Part shown: positions 35,478 through 44,138 of the stretch, piece after piece
Position numbering within the stretch: the stretch's first letter is position 1
Layout: the number at the start of each line of letters is the position of its first letter
Assembly (NCBI RefSeq): GCF_029256985.1
Contig: NZ_JARIDQ010000008.1
Coordinates: 1-45,461 of the forward strand
DNA length: 45,461 nt
Reading direction: 5' to 3'
DNA from: Otariodibacter sp.
GTDB taxonomy: Bacteria > Pseudomonadota > Gammaproteobacteria > Enterobacterales > Pasteurellaceae
Notes under the pieces: generated by a model
What the model was told of the DNA's origin: nothing
The model's database searches: none
What the model saw: only the letters and a program-made list of their open reading frames with translations
Made by a program: the position numbers and the translations under genes

Positions 35478-36109
35478 TAGAAAAAATATTCCAACCCCAT
35501 TTACGTTTGATTTATATCTTTGTTTGGGGTTTTATTGTTAGTGCAATTAGTTATATCCCTTTTTTACTAGTCATCAATATCGCAATATACTTATTACTAC
35601 TTACATTTTTAGTGATTAAGCAAGAAATTTTGAAGACATATATCACTCGTTGGTTAAAGTTTCATATTTTTACCTTCGTAATGTGGTTAACAATGAGCTG
35701 GAAAATAGGTGATAATGGTATTGAATTAAATCCACAAGGAATTCATCTTGTTTTAGTAATTACACTTAGATTAAATCTTTTACTCGGATCTATTTGGGTA
35801 TTATTAATGAATATGAATGATTGTATTTTATTACAAGCAATACAATCATTACCTTTACCAAAGAAATTGACTCACCTTTTTGTTTTATCAATTCGTTATA
35901 TAGGATTGTTGGGGAAACTCAATACACAAATTGAAATTGCAATGAAAGCAAGAGGATATTCTCCAAAATTTAATACTCGAACTATTTATATTATTTCTCA
36001 ACGTGTTGCTTTATTACTTATTCATACTTTAATTAAAACAGAACAAGCTGAAATTGCATTAAAAGCGAGAGGATTTGATCTTTCAAAAAAATCGGAAAAA
36101 ATAAGATGA
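35474..36109 (+). CDS. nikQ: ECF transporter T component NikQ (CbiQ)
   Basis: Transmembrane scaffold that couples ATP hydrolysis by NikO to movement of NikM. The 211-aa product has about four to five membrane helices. The two short coupling-helix motifs of EcfT proteins contact the ATPase: MKARGYSP (about residues 157-164) and LKARGFD (about 196-202). It overlaps nikM and nikO by four bases each, showing tight translational coupling. Confidence 0.92.
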   Translation: MIEKIFQPHLRLIYIFVWGFIVSAISYIPFLLVINIAIYLLLLTFLVIKQEILKTYITRWLKFHIFTFVMWLTMSWKIGDNGIELNPQGIHLVLVITLRLNLLLGSIWVLLMNMNDCILLQAIQSLPLPKKLTHLFVLSIRYIGLLGKLNTQIEIAMKARGYSPKFNTRTIYIISQRVALLLIHTLIKTEQAEIALKARGFDLSKKSEKIR

Positions 36110-36738
36110 ACATATTAAATGTTACCGATCTACATATTCATAGAGAAAAAGTAAAAATAATTGAAAATCTATCTTTTCAGTTAAATGATAGCGAATGCCT
36201 TTTTTTATTGGGAGATATAGGAAAAGGAAAATCAACATTACTTTATACTTTACTTGGCTTCATTCCTTATCAACAAGGAGAAATTCAATGGTTTAATCAA
36301 ACTTATTATAAAGAAAAAGATTTTGTACCATTAAGAGGTTCAGTGGTAGGGATTTGTTTTCAAAATGCATCCGATCAATTATTTGGACCAACGGTTCTTG
36401 ATGATGTAGCTTTTGGTGTTTTGAATCAGGGTAAAACAAAAGAAGAAGCCTATCAAATTGCACTATCTCAATTAGAACGATTAGAGATTCTGCGGTTAAA
36501 AAATCGACCAGTAAATAAATTATCTGGTGGCGAACAAAATTTTACAGCCTTAGCTGGTGTATTAGCGATGCAACCTAAAGTTCTATTGCTTGATGAACCT
36601 ACAACAGGATTGGATAAAAAAAATAAACAAAAACTAATCTCACTTTTAACAGATTTAAAATTACCAATGATTATTGCTTCTCATGAAGAAGATTTTGTAA
36701 ATACTTTAGCTGATAATTGTATCCAAGTTAGTCGTTAG
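36106..36738 (+). CDS. nikO: ECF transporter ATPase NikO (CbiO)
   Basis: ABC-type ATPase that powers nickel uptake. The 210-aa product has a Walker A loop (GDIGKGKS, 36-43), a Q-loop in CFQNASDQLFGPTV, the signature LSGGEQN, Walker B VLLLDEPTTGLD and the switch histidine in IIASHEED. The Walker A has Asp-Ile-Gly-Lys where most relatives have Pro-Asn-Gly-Ala, but the catalytic Gly-Lys-Ser-Thr is intact. Only one ATPase gene is present, so it probably acts as a homodimer. It is short because the C-terminal regulatory tail of many CbiO proteins is missing. Confidence 0.93.
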   Translation: MNILNVTDLHIHREKVKIIENLSFQLNDSECLFLLGDIGKGKSTLLYTLLGFIPYQQGEIQWFNQTYYKEKDFVPLRGSVVGICFQNASDQLFGPTVLDDVAFGVLNQGKTKEEAYQIALSQLERLEILRLKNRPVNKLSGGEQNFTALAGVLAMQPKVLLLDEPTTGLDKKNKQKLISLLTDLKLPMIIASHEEDFVNTLADNCIQVSR

Positions 36739-36760
36739 TTTATTTATTAATAAATTAACT
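36737..36760. repeat. A/T-rich dyad between nikO and ureA
   Basis: AGTTTATTTATT followed directly by AATAAATTAACT is a 24-base dyad with one mismatch, overlapping the nikO stop codon. It could be a weak terminator or an operator; no clear ureA promoter was recognised in the remaining 93 bases. Confidence 0.4.
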
Positions 36761-36853
36761 GTCCCATAAAGTAAATTCAAATTTATTTCTTACCAAAAGT
36801 AAATATTTATTGATACTATTAATAGGTTTTAATCATTCAATGGAGATTAATAA

Positions 36854-37156
36854 ATGCATTTAACATCAAGAGAACAAGAGAAATTAATGCTATTTCTTGC
36901 AGGAGAATTAGCAGAAAAACGTAAAAATAGAGGTGTAAAATTAAATTATCCTGAATCAATTGCTTATATAGCAAGCCATTTGCATGAAGCAGCAAGAGAT
37001 GGGATGACTGTTGCTGAAGTAATGCAATACGGAGCAAAATTACTTAGTGTTGATGATGTAATGCCAGGTGTTGCGGAAATGATTCCAGAAGTTCAAATAG
37101 AGGCAACTTTCCCAGATGGGACTAAATTAGTTACTGTACATCATCCAATTCGTTAA
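36854..37156 (+). CDS. ureA: Urease gamma subunit UreA
   Basis: Smallest structural subunit of the nickel enzyme that splits urea to ammonia and carbamate. The 100-aa product is the standard length and matches throughout: [30 protein letters not shown] and [18 protein letters not shown] precedes the start. It heads ureA-ureB-ureC with short gaps and lies 115 bases after nikO, so transcription may continue from the nik promoter. Confidence 0.97.
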   Translation: MHLTSREQEKLMLFLAGELAEKRKNRGVKLNYPESIAYIASHLHEAARDGMTVAEVMQYGAKLLSVDDVMPGVAEMIPEVQIEATFPDGTKLVTVHHPIR

Positions 37157-37168
37157 ATAGGAGAAAAA

Positions 37169-37483
37169 ATGATTCCAGGTGAATATCAATTGTGTGATGA
37201 TGATATTATCACAAATGTAGGACGTAAAACAGTAACAATAGACGTAATAAATACAGGAGATCGTCCAGTTCAAGTTGGCTCACATTATCATTTTTATGAG
37301 GTGAATAAAGCGCTTAGTTTTAATCGTGATTTAGCTTATGGAATGCGATTAAATGTGCCATCAGGTAATGCAGTGAGATTTGAACCAGGTGAACCGAAAC
37401 AAGTGGAGTTAGTTGCTTTTGGTGGAAATAGAATAATTTATGGATTTCGTAATGAAATAAATAAACAACTGGAGGAAAAATAA
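37169..37483 (+). CDS. ureB: Urease beta subunit UreB
   Basis: Second structural subunit, 104 aa. Family motifs are [18 protein letters not shown]-like [44 protein letters not shown] and [17 protein letters not shown] lies just upstream, 12 bases after ureA. Its stop codon shares a base with the ureC start. UreA, UreB and UreC assemble as (ABC)3 in most bacteria. Confidence 0.97.
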   Translation: MIPGEYQLCDDDIITNVGRKTVTIDVINTGDRPVQVGSHYHFYEVNKALSFNRDLAYGMRLNVPSGNAVRFEPGEPKQVELVAFGGNRIIYGFRNEINKQLEEK

Positions 37484-39204
37484 TGTCATTAAAGATTTCG
37501 CATAGTCAGTATGTAGCAAATTTTGGTCCAACAGTTGGAGATAAAATTCGTTTAGGTGATACTAATTTATGGGCAACAGTAGAAAAAGATTTATTAACCA
37601 AAGGTGATGAGTGTAAATTCGGTGGTGGAAAAAGTGTTAGAGATGGCATGGCACAATCGAGCACTGTAACGCGCGTTAATCCTAATGTTTTAGATTTCGT
37701 CATAACCAATGTTGTTATTATTGATGCTAAGTTAGGAATTATTAAAGCTGATATTGGTATTCGTGATGGTCGTATTGTTGGTATTGGTCAGTCTGGCAAT
37801 CCAGATACAATGGATAATGTTACTGAAAATATGATTATTGGAGCAAGTACAGAAGTCCATAATGGTGCACATTTAATTGCTACAGCTGGCGGTATAGATA
37901 CACATATTCATTTTATTTCTCCTCAACAAGCTACACATGCGATTGAAAGTGGTGTAACCACATTAATTGGAGGTGGTTCAGGCCCTACAGATGGTACACA
38001 CGCTACAACCTGTTCTGCTGGTGAATGGAATATTAAACGGTTATTGCAATCGGCAGAATCGTTACCTGTAAATGTTGGGCTTTTAGCAAAAGGTAATTGT
38101 TCAACATTAGATCCTCTTAGAGAACAAGTGAAAGCAGGAGCATTAGGTTTAAAAATTCATGAGGATTGGGGGGCAACTCCAGCTGTAATAGATGCTGCAT
38201 TAACAGTTGCGGATGAAATGGATGTTCAAGTTGCTATACATACGGATACGCTCAATGAAGGCGGATTCTTAGAAGATACCATGAATGCAATTAATGGTCG
38301 TGTTATTCATACCTTCCATACTGAAGGCGCTGGTGGTGGACATGCTCCAGATATCATTAAAGCTGCAATGTATTCAAACGTTTTACCAGCTTCAACTAAT
38401 CCAACAAGACCATTTACAGTAAATACTATTGATGAACATTTAGATATGTTAATGGTATGCCATCATTTAGATAAGCGTTTACCGGAAGATGTTGCCTTTG
38501 CTGATAGTCGTATTCGTCCAGAAACAATTGCAGCAGAAGACATCTTACATGATTTGGGTGTCTTTTCTATCATGAGTTCCGATTCTCAAGCAATGGGACG
38601 AGTCGCTGAAGTTATAAGTCGAACATGGCAAACCGCAGATAAAATGAAAGCACAGCGTGGACCATTACCAGAAGATCCTAATTCAGACAATTTTCGAATT
38701 AAACGCTATATTGCAAAATACACAATTAATCCTGCAATCGCTCATGGTATAAGTCATTGTGTGGGATCATTAGAAATAGGAAAGTTAGCAGATATCGTAC
38801 TTTGGAAACCGGGTTTCTTTGGCGTTAAACCAGAATGTGTAATTAAACAAGGGTTTATTAGTTATGCAAAAATGGGTGATCCAAATGCTTCAATTCCTAC
38901 GCCTCAACCAATTCTTTACCGTCCAATGTTTGGGGCATTAGGAAAAGCAGTGACCAAAACAGCAGTATTTTTTGTATCTCAAGCAGGTGTTGATGATAAT
39001 ATTCGTGAAAAATATGGATTAGAAAAAGAAACAATAGCTGTAAAAGGTTGCAGAAATATTAGCAAAAAAGATCTTGTTCATAATGGTGAAACACCTGAAA
39101 TTACAGTAGATCCAGAACGTTATGAAGTTAGAGTTAATGGTAAATTAATCACCTGTGAGCCCGCAGATAATTTACCTTTAGCACAACGTTATTTCTTATT
39201 TTAG
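37483..39204 (+). CDS. ureC: Urease alpha (catalytic) subunit UreC
   Basis: Catalytic subunit carrying the di-nickel centre. Numbering is seven higher than the Klebsiella enzyme, and all key residues are present. Ni ligands are His141 and His143, the carbamylated Lys224, His253, His279 and Asp367. His226 and His327 are at the active site, and Cys326 is on the mobile flap (MVCHHLD). The 573-aa length is normal. Residue 146 is Ser (HFISPQQ), where many bacterial ureases have Cys; Ser also occurs in Helicobacter. The N-terminal [21 protein letters not shown] is typical. It overlaps ureB by one base and is followed by a terminator-like hairpin before ureE. Confidence 0.98.
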   Translation: MSLKISHSQYVANFGPTVGDKIRLGDTNLWATVEKDLLTKGDECKFGGGKSVRDGMAQSSTVTRVNPNVLDFVITNVVIIDAKLGIIKADIGIRDGRIVGIGQSGNPDTMDNVTENMIIGASTEVHNGAHLIATAGGIDTHIHFISPQQATHAIESGVTTLIGGGSGPTDGTHATTCSAGEWNIKRLLQSAESLPVNVGLLAKGNCSTLDPLREQVKAGALGLKIHEDWGATPAVIDAALTVADEMDVQVAIHTDTLNEGGFLEDTMNAINGRVIHTFHTEGAGGGHAPDIIKAAMYSNVLPASTNPTRPFTVNTIDEHLDMLMVCHHLDKRLPEDVAFADSRIRPETIAAEDILHDLGVFSIMSSDSQAMGRVAEVISRTWQTADKMKAQRGPLPEDPNSDNFRIKRYIAKYTINPAIAHGISHCVGSLEIGKLADIVLWKPGFFGVKPECVIKQGFISYAKMGDPNASIPTPQPILYRPMFGALGKAVTKTAVFFVSQAGVDDNIREKYGLEKETIAVKGCRNISKKDLVHNGETPEITVDPERYEVRVNGKLITCEPADNLPLAQRYFLF

Positions 39205-39215
39205 TAATATGTTAG

Positions 39216-39238
39216 GCACGGATTTTTCCGTGCTTTTT
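39216..39238 (+). terminator. Intrinsic terminator inside the urease cluster
   Basis: GCACGGA (39216-39222), a 4-T loop, TCCGTGC (39227-39233), then TTTTT. It lies 12 bases after ureC and 29 before ureE, so it would let only part of the transcription reach the accessory genes. Confidence 0.8.
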
Positions 39239-39266
39239 AATAAAAGTTTTAAATAAAGGATTATTT

Positions 39267-39851
39267 ATGCAAAAAATAAAATCTATTCTTCCCGTAGTAG
39301 AAAATGTAATTGGTCATTTAGATGAACTTGAAAAAAATGGAAAAATTAAAGGACAACAGATAGATTATATCTCATTAAACTGGTTCGAAAGTGAACGAAA
39401 TATTTTGCGTAAAGTGAGCCAAGCTGGATATGAAATACTATTTAGAATCTTAAAAGAGGGAAGTCGGCTTACACATAATGATGTTGTGTTTCTCGATGAG
39501 AATTTAGCTGTAGTAATTAATATTATTCCCTCAGAAGTTATCGTTTTATCACCTAAAACTTTACCAGAAATGGCAAGGGCGTGTTATGAAATTGGTAATA
39601 AACATTCGCCCTTATTTTTAGATGGTGATGAAATATTACTACCTTATGATAAACCTATGTATGAATGGTTAGAAGCGGCTAATTTTAATCCAAAGCAAGA
39701 AACAAGACGATTAACAAATCCTCTAAGAGCTAATTCAGCACAAGGTCACGGGCATTCGCATAGTCACGGTGAACATACTCACACTCATAGTGAACATACT
39801 CATAATGAGCATTATCATCATCATGGAGACGGAAATTGGCACAAGCATTAG
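39267..39851 (+). CDS. ureE: Urease nickel metallochaperone UreE
   Basis: Delivers nickel to the UreG-UreF-UreD complex for insertion into urease. The 194-aa product has the N-terminal peptide-binding-like domain and a central metal-binding domain (VIVLSPKTLPEMARACYEIGNKHSPL, with the interfacial histidine). A long histidine-rich tail from about residue 160 has HGHSHSHGEHTHTHSEHTH-type repeats. AAAGGA precedes the start. ureF begins inside its last codons. The tail should give extra nickel-storage capacity; related proteins bind several Ni ions. Confidence 0.95.
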   Translation: MQKIKSILPVVENVIGHLDELEKNGKIKGQQIDYISLNWFESERNILRKVSQAGYEILFRILKEGSRLTHNDVVFLDENLAVVINIIPSEVIVLSPKTLPEMARACYEIGNKHSPLFLDGDEILLPYDKPMYEWLEAANFNPKQETRRLTNPLRANSAQGHGHSHSHGEHTHTHSEHTHNEHYHHHGDGNWHKH

Positions 39852-40531
39852 CAAGTTTGGGGGCGTTATTACATTTAGTTGATCCGACCTTGCCAATAGG
39901 TGGATTTAATCACTCCAATGGCTTAGAGACTTTCGTACAGCAAAAAAAAGTTAATTCAAAAGAAACATTGGAAGAATATGTAAGAACACAATTATTACAA
40001 AATTGGATATTTAATGATGGGGCTTATTTATCTCTTGCATTTGATGCAATGCGGCAAAATAACTTCTCAAAATTAATTGCATTAGATAAAGAATTAGCTG
40101 CAACTAAAGTTGCAAGAGAAACTAGAGAAGGAAGTTTTAAACTGGGTATGCGTTTATTGAAAATTTTTACTCGCTATGAAACCCATCCAATATTATTAGA
40201 CTTTCAACAATCTATCATAGAGCAAAAGATCAAGGGCTTTTATCCAATAGTATTTGCAATGGTTGCAGTTGTAATGGGATTAGAAAAAGCAGAAACTCTC
40301 TATGCTTTTTACTACAATACGATGGTTGGTGTAGTAACAAATGGAGTGAAGCTAGTTCCGTTAAGCCAAATGGATGGACAGGATATACTATTTGATTCTC
40401 GTCAGTCTATAATTGAAGCGGTACAACAAAGTTTAAATCCTGATCCAGAATGGCTAGGTGCAGCAACATTATCAAGTGATATTCGTAGTATGCAACATGA
40501 AAAATTATACAGTCGCTTGTATATGTCATAA
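39836..40531 (+). CDS. ureF: Urease accessory protein UreF
   Basis: Maturation factor that joins UreD and UreG and gates GTP hydrolysis during nickel delivery. The 231-aa, mainly helical product has the family opening LLHLVDPTLPIGGFNHSNGLE, RETREGSFKLGMRLLK and the closing PLSQMDGQDILF. The best start is a TTG at 39836 that overlaps ureE by 16 bases and has GGAG 7 bases upstream. No ATG gives the conserved N-terminus. A run of eight A lies within the gene at 39942-39949. Confidence 0.93.
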   Translation: MAQALASLGALLHLVDPTLPIGGFNHSNGLETFVQQKKVNSKETLEEYVRTQLLQNWIFNDGAYLSLAFDAMRQNNFSKLIALDKELAATKVARETREGSFKLGMRLLKIFTRYETHPILLDFQQSIIEQKIKGFYPIVFAMVAVVMGLEKAETLYAFYYNTMVGVVTNGVKLVPLSQMDGQDILFDSRQSIIEAVQQSLNPDPEWLGAATLSSDIRSMQHEKLYSRLYMS

Positions 40532-40564
40532 AAAAAAACGATAAATTTGAATAAAGGAATAAAA

Positions 40565-41200
40565 ATGCGTAAATACATAAAAATAGGGGTAGCAGGACCT
40601 GTTGGAGCAGGGAAAACGGCACTAATTGAGCGTTTAACTCGAGAAATGGCAAGTAAATACAGTATTGCAGTTATAACAAATGATATTTATACACAAGAAG
40701 ATGCTGAATTTTTAACAAAAAATAGCTTATTACCATCAGAACGAATTATGGGAGTCGAAACAGGAGGCTGTCCTCATACGGCTATTCGTGAAGATGCATC
40801 AATGAATTTAGAAGCAGTGGATGAAATGGTTATTCGCTTCCCTGATCTAGAAATCATTTTTATTGAATCGGGTGGCGATAATTTATCTGCTACATTTAGC
40901 CCTGATTTAGCTGATGTAACTATATTTGTGATTGATGTAGCTCAAGGTGAAAAAATTCCTAGAAAAGGAGGGCCTGGGATTACTCGCTCAGATCTTTTAG
41001 TTATTAACAAAACAGATTTAGCTCCTTTTGTTGGTGCTGATTTAAGCATAATGGAGTGCGATGCTCGAAGAATGCGACAAGGCGAACCTTTTATTTTTAC
41101 TAATTTAGTTAAAAAAGAAAATTTAGATGGAGTAATTCAATGGATTGAAAAGTATGCATTATTAAAAAATATAGAGGATTCAAATAGTCTAATACGCTAA
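40565..41200 (+). CDS. ureG: Urease maturation GTPase UreG
   Basis: SIMIBI-class GTPase that binds nickel and drives its insertion into urease. The 211-aa product has the P-loop GPVGAGKT (residues 11-18), [14 protein letters not shown], the metal-binding [17 protein letters not shown] with its Cys-Pro-His, [13 protein letters not shown] and the guanine-specificity motif NKTD. I start at 40565, preceded by AAAGGA. A run of nine A separates it from ureF. Confidence 0.96.
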   Translation: MRKYIKIGVAGPVGAGKTALIERLTREMASKYSIAVITNDIYTQEDAEFLTKNSLLPSERIMGVETGGCPHTAIREDASMNLEAVDEMVIRFPDLEIIFIESGGDNLSATFSPDLADVTIFVIDVAQGEKIPRKGGPGITRSDLLVINKTDLAPFVGADLSIMECDARRMRQGEPFIFTNLVKKENLDGVIQWIEKYALLKNIEDSNSLIR

Positions 41201-41254
41201 TATGCCTGCTTATAACTGACGTAACTTAAATTAAAATAGGGTAGTAATTTATTT

Positions 41255-42052
41255 ATGTATAGCAAATTGCTTATTTCGACCAAATTAACAAAACAAAATG
41301 CAACACAAATAGATGACTGCTTTGTGTCACCGCCATTTAAATTACATACATTACCAACTCACAGAGAAGGTTGGCAAAATGCTCTGAATGTAATACAAAT
41401 GAGTTCATCGCCGGGTATATTATCTGGTGATGAACTGGATATTCAGATTTCTTTAGCTGAGAAAACAACGCTATCACTGAGTACACAAGCATTTACACGA
41501 GTACAGTCAATGAACATAGACGCATTTGCCTCACAAAATACAAAAATTTATTTAGCCTCTTCAAGTCGCCTTTTCTACCTTCCTCATCCTCTTGTTTTAC
41601 ACAAGGATAGTGCTTTTAAACAGAAAACACTCATTGAAATGGAAGATAATAGTGAATTGATTTATGGTGAAATAGTTGCAATTGGGCGAGTATTAAATGG
41701 TGAAAAATTTGAATTTCGTTTTTTCTCATCATATTTACGCATAACAAACGGAGAAAACATATTACTTTCTGATCGTATTCAATGGCATCCAAATAAAATG
41801 TCTCTAACGTCATTAAGTCAAATGGAAACCTTTTCTCATCAAGGAATGTTGCTGTATATTAATTTATCTTTAACTGAGATAGAGATAAAAAATATCGTTC
41901 AGGATTTACAAGAATGTTATAACATTACGAACAGTTTTTTAATTGGAATATCTCAATTAAATGAAGCAGGATTAATGATAAGAGTATTGGCAAATAGAGC
42001 AGATGTGATTGAAAATTTGTTTTATGAAATTGCAATAAATTTACAAAAATAA
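41255..42052 (+). CDS. ureD: Urease accessory protein UreD (UreH)
   Basis: Scaffold that binds apo-urease and channels nickel from UreG through UreF. The 265-aa product has UreD traits: PPFKLHTLP, SSSPGILSGDELDIQI, LSTQAFTRVQSM, YLPHPLVLHKDSAF and EIVAIGRVLNGEKFEFRFFSS. It is the last gene of the urease set, giving the order ABCEFGD, as in other Actinobacillus and Haemophilus urease loci. It is 54 bases after ureG and has no clear terminator. Confidence 0.93.
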   Translation: MYSKLLISTKLTKQNATQIDDCFVSPPFKLHTLPTHREGWQNALNVIQMSSSPGILSGDELDIQISLAEKTTLSLSTQAFTRVQSMNIDAFASQNTKIYLASSSRLFYLPHPLVLHKDSAFKQKTLIEMEDNSELIYGEIVAIGRVLNGEKFEFRFFSSYLRITNGENILLSDRIQWHPNKMSLTSLSQMETFSHQGMLLYINLSLTEIEIKNIVQDLQECYNITNSFLIGISQLNEAGLMIRVLANRADVIENLFYEIAINLQK

Positions 42053-42110
42053 GTACTTACCTAAATAATGACTATAAATCTTATTTATGGCATATCATAA
42101 TAAGAAAAGT

Positions 42111-42119
42111 TGTTATAAT
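42111..42119 (+). promoter_or_regulatory. Extended -10 promoter for the distal ECA genes
   Basis: TGTTATAAT is a perfect extended -10 element in the 229-base gap after ureD. No good -35 is seen, as is common with this class. Transcription would start near 42126, leaving a leader of about 155 bases before the lipoprotein gene. Confidence 0.55.
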
Positions 42120-42281
42120 CCTGCTATATATTTCAAAGGATTATCTTGATTTGTGTTTAAGTGAATGCAAATGATGTTTTAATTAAAGTAACTTTAAAAC
42201 TCAAATTTATTTTTTAACAATTAGAAGGTAATTTAATCAAGTTATCTAAAACAACCCTAAAATTTCTACTTAAGGATGATT

Positions 42282-42767
42282 ATGCATTTTAAATCACTTT
42301 TTAAACCTATTTCACTCTTATTTTTTACATTAGTATTAATTGCTTGTAGTGCAACTGTTACCGATCCTAATATTGGTCGAGAAGATTTTTATCAATATAT
42401 AAGATGGATGAATAGAATGGAAATTTCACTAGAAACAGTTGTGGATGATCAAGTGAGAAGTGCGGCTCCACAGGGTAAACCTTCATCAGAGCTACAAGAG
42501 ACACTATCTTTAGTAATGAATCGTCAATTAGATAACAATATTAATACGTTAAAAGCACTGAATGTTCATTATGCTGAAGTTAAACAACTCAAAGAAGTAA
42601 CACTTAATATGTTAACTCTTTCCAAGCAAATGATGCCATTACTTGCGAAAAAAGATAATGTGTCTAAAACTAAATTAGCTACTTTGGATAAAGCATTTAG
42701 TGCCGAAGAACAAAAAAGCTCAATTTTATTTAATACATTAGTACAACGCTTTGGACTACCAAAGTAA
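42282..42767 (+). CDS. Lipoprotein of unknown function in the ECA locus
   Basis: The 161-aa product starts with a lipoprotein signal (MHFKSLFKPISLLFFTLVLIAC, lipobox LIAC, Cys22). The mature part is helical with no motif I recognise. AAGGA lies 5 bases before this ATG; another ATG two codons earlier overlaps the ribosome site. It precedes wzyE by 48 bases, in the same direction and probably the same transcript. No such gene lies there in E. coli. A role in anchoring or assembling ECA is possible but unsupported. Confidence 0.75.
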   Translation: MHFKSLFKPISLLFFTLVLIACSATVTDPNIGREDFYQYIRWMNRMEISLETVVDDQVRSAAPQGKPSSELQETLSLVMNRQLDNNINTLKALNVHYAEVKQLKEVTLNMLTLSKQMMPLLAKKDNVSKTKLATLDKAFSAEEQKSSILFNTLVQRFGLPK

Positions 42768-42815
42768 GACTTTGATATAACTTGTTATTTATTAGTCAAA
42801 GTAGAATCAATATAG

Positions 42816-44138
42816 ATGATTGAATTTATTTTCCTAAACATATTTTATTTCCTCTCTATTTTACTGATAGTGGGGATAATTTATTATTCTTATTGTACCA
42901 AGTCTTTTTCTCTACATTTATTGTTCAGCTTAATTTATTTAGTCACTTTCTTTCTTGGTTTTCCATTCTCACTGATTTTAAATTTGAAATTTGGCGTGGC
43001 ATTGGCAGATACGCATACACAATTTCTTACTTTGTTATGTGCCTTAGGTGGTTACCTGATTTATTTTATAAGCTATCAATGGGGACTCCCTCGTTATAAT
43101 GCTCACTTAAACATAAAAATTGAATCATCAAATAATGCAAAATTTGAAGCTAAACTGACCGCTTATTTGTTATTTGCGATTGCTATTATTAGCGTAGGAT
43201 ATTTCTTATTTCTCAACGGTTTTTTGCTTTTTCGATTAGAAAAATATAGTCAGATTTTTTCTAGTTTTGTTCAAGGTATAGCATTAAAACGCTTTTTCTA
43301 TTTTTTTATCCCCTCATTACTCATTTTCTATTTTGGTCGTACGACTAAAAATGCTTGGTGGACTTTTTTAATTATTGGAGTCAGTTTTGGTGTAGTGACC
43401 TACTTAGCGGTTGGTGGTACTCGTGCCAATATCGCCTTAATCGTGATTCTTTTCTTATTAGTTGGACTATATCATCACTACTTATCTATTGCTTGGATAT
43501 TTATTGTAAGTAGTGTGATGGTACTAGTTATGTTTTACCTCGCATTGTGGCGATATAACCTAGATGTACAAGGTGAACAGATGTGGTTTACCTTTCTCTA
43601 TTTAACTCGCGATACCTTCTCACCATGGGAAAATCTTTCGCGAATATTATCGAGTAACGTTGAGTTCCAAGGCTTAATGCCGGTTGTGCGCGACTTTTAT
43701 GTCTTTATTCCTAAAAGTATATGGCCAGATAGACCAGATATAGCTTGGAATACTGCAAATTATTTCACTAAAGTAATCTTAGGTAATCAGTCTGGATTAG
43801 CCATCTCGCCAACTATATTAGGTTCTTTTTATCTTATGGGTGGCATTCCTATGATTATGATTGGAATGGGACTAATCGGTATTTTGATCAAATTAGGTGA
43901 TAATGTTTTTGATTATGCCTGTGTACATGGGTATCTACCTTATTCTACAATTTTACAGGCATACTGCTTAGCAAATATTTTTAACCTTATCATTTTAGTC
44001 AGAGAAGGATTAGATGCGTTCGTATCACGTTTTTTCTTTTTTAGTTTTGTATTTTTTATTTGTTGGATGATCGCTAGATTTATTCAATTCCTAATATTAC
44101 CAAACGCATCGAATGAAAGGAGAACACTAGATGAATAA
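42816..44138 (+). CDS. wzyE: ECA polymerase WzyE
   Basis: Inner-membrane polymerase that joins ECA trisaccharide units on the periplasmic face, with chain length set by WzzE. The 440-aa product (E. coli about 450) has 11-12 predicted membrane segments. WzyE-type stretches are VGGTRANIALI, LTRDTFSPWENL, VVRDFYVFIPKSIWPDRPDIAWNTANYFTKV and AISPTILGSFYLMGG. It overlaps wecG by eight bases. An uptake-signal core is near 43158. Confidence 0.93.
   Translation: MIEFIFLNIFYFLSILLIVGIIYYSYCTKSFSLHLLFSLIYLVTFFLGFPFSLILNLKFGVALADTHTQFLTLLCALGGYLIYFISYQWGLPRYNAHLNIKIESSNNAKFEAKLTAYLLFAIAIISVGYFLFLNGFLLFRLEKYSQIFSSFVQGIALKRFFYFFIPSLLIFYFGRTTKNAWWTFLIIGVSFGVVTYLAVGGTRANIALIVILFLLVGLYHHYLSIAWIFIVSSVMVLVMFYLALWRYNLDVQGEQMWFTFLYLTRDTFSPWENLSRILSSNVEFQGLMPVVRDFYVFIPKSIWPDRPDIAWNTANYFTKVILGNQSGLAISPTILGSFYLMGGIPMIMIGMGLIGILIKLGDNVFDYACVHGYLPYSTILQAYCLANIFNLIILVREGLDAFVSRFFFFSFVFFICWMIARFIQFLILPNASNERRTLDE

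Noticed and set aside
36801-36840. Candidate ureA promoter (TTGATA with various -10 boxes)
   Set aside because: No -10 match of reasonable quality falls 16-18 bases after TTGATA, so I did not list it as a feature.
36837-37037. Minus-strand frame over ureA
   Set aside because: ureA is unmistakable on the plus strand, and the frame has no start signal.
33132-42281. Transposon, integrase or prophage carrying the urease module
   Set aside because: All frames in the segment are accounted for by regulator, nik and ure genes; no recombinase, terminal inverted repeats or target-site duplication was seen.
43158-43170. Possible frameshift or foreign insert near the uptake signal in wzyE
   Set aside because: The WzyE frame is continuous across it; the signal simply encodes part of the protein.
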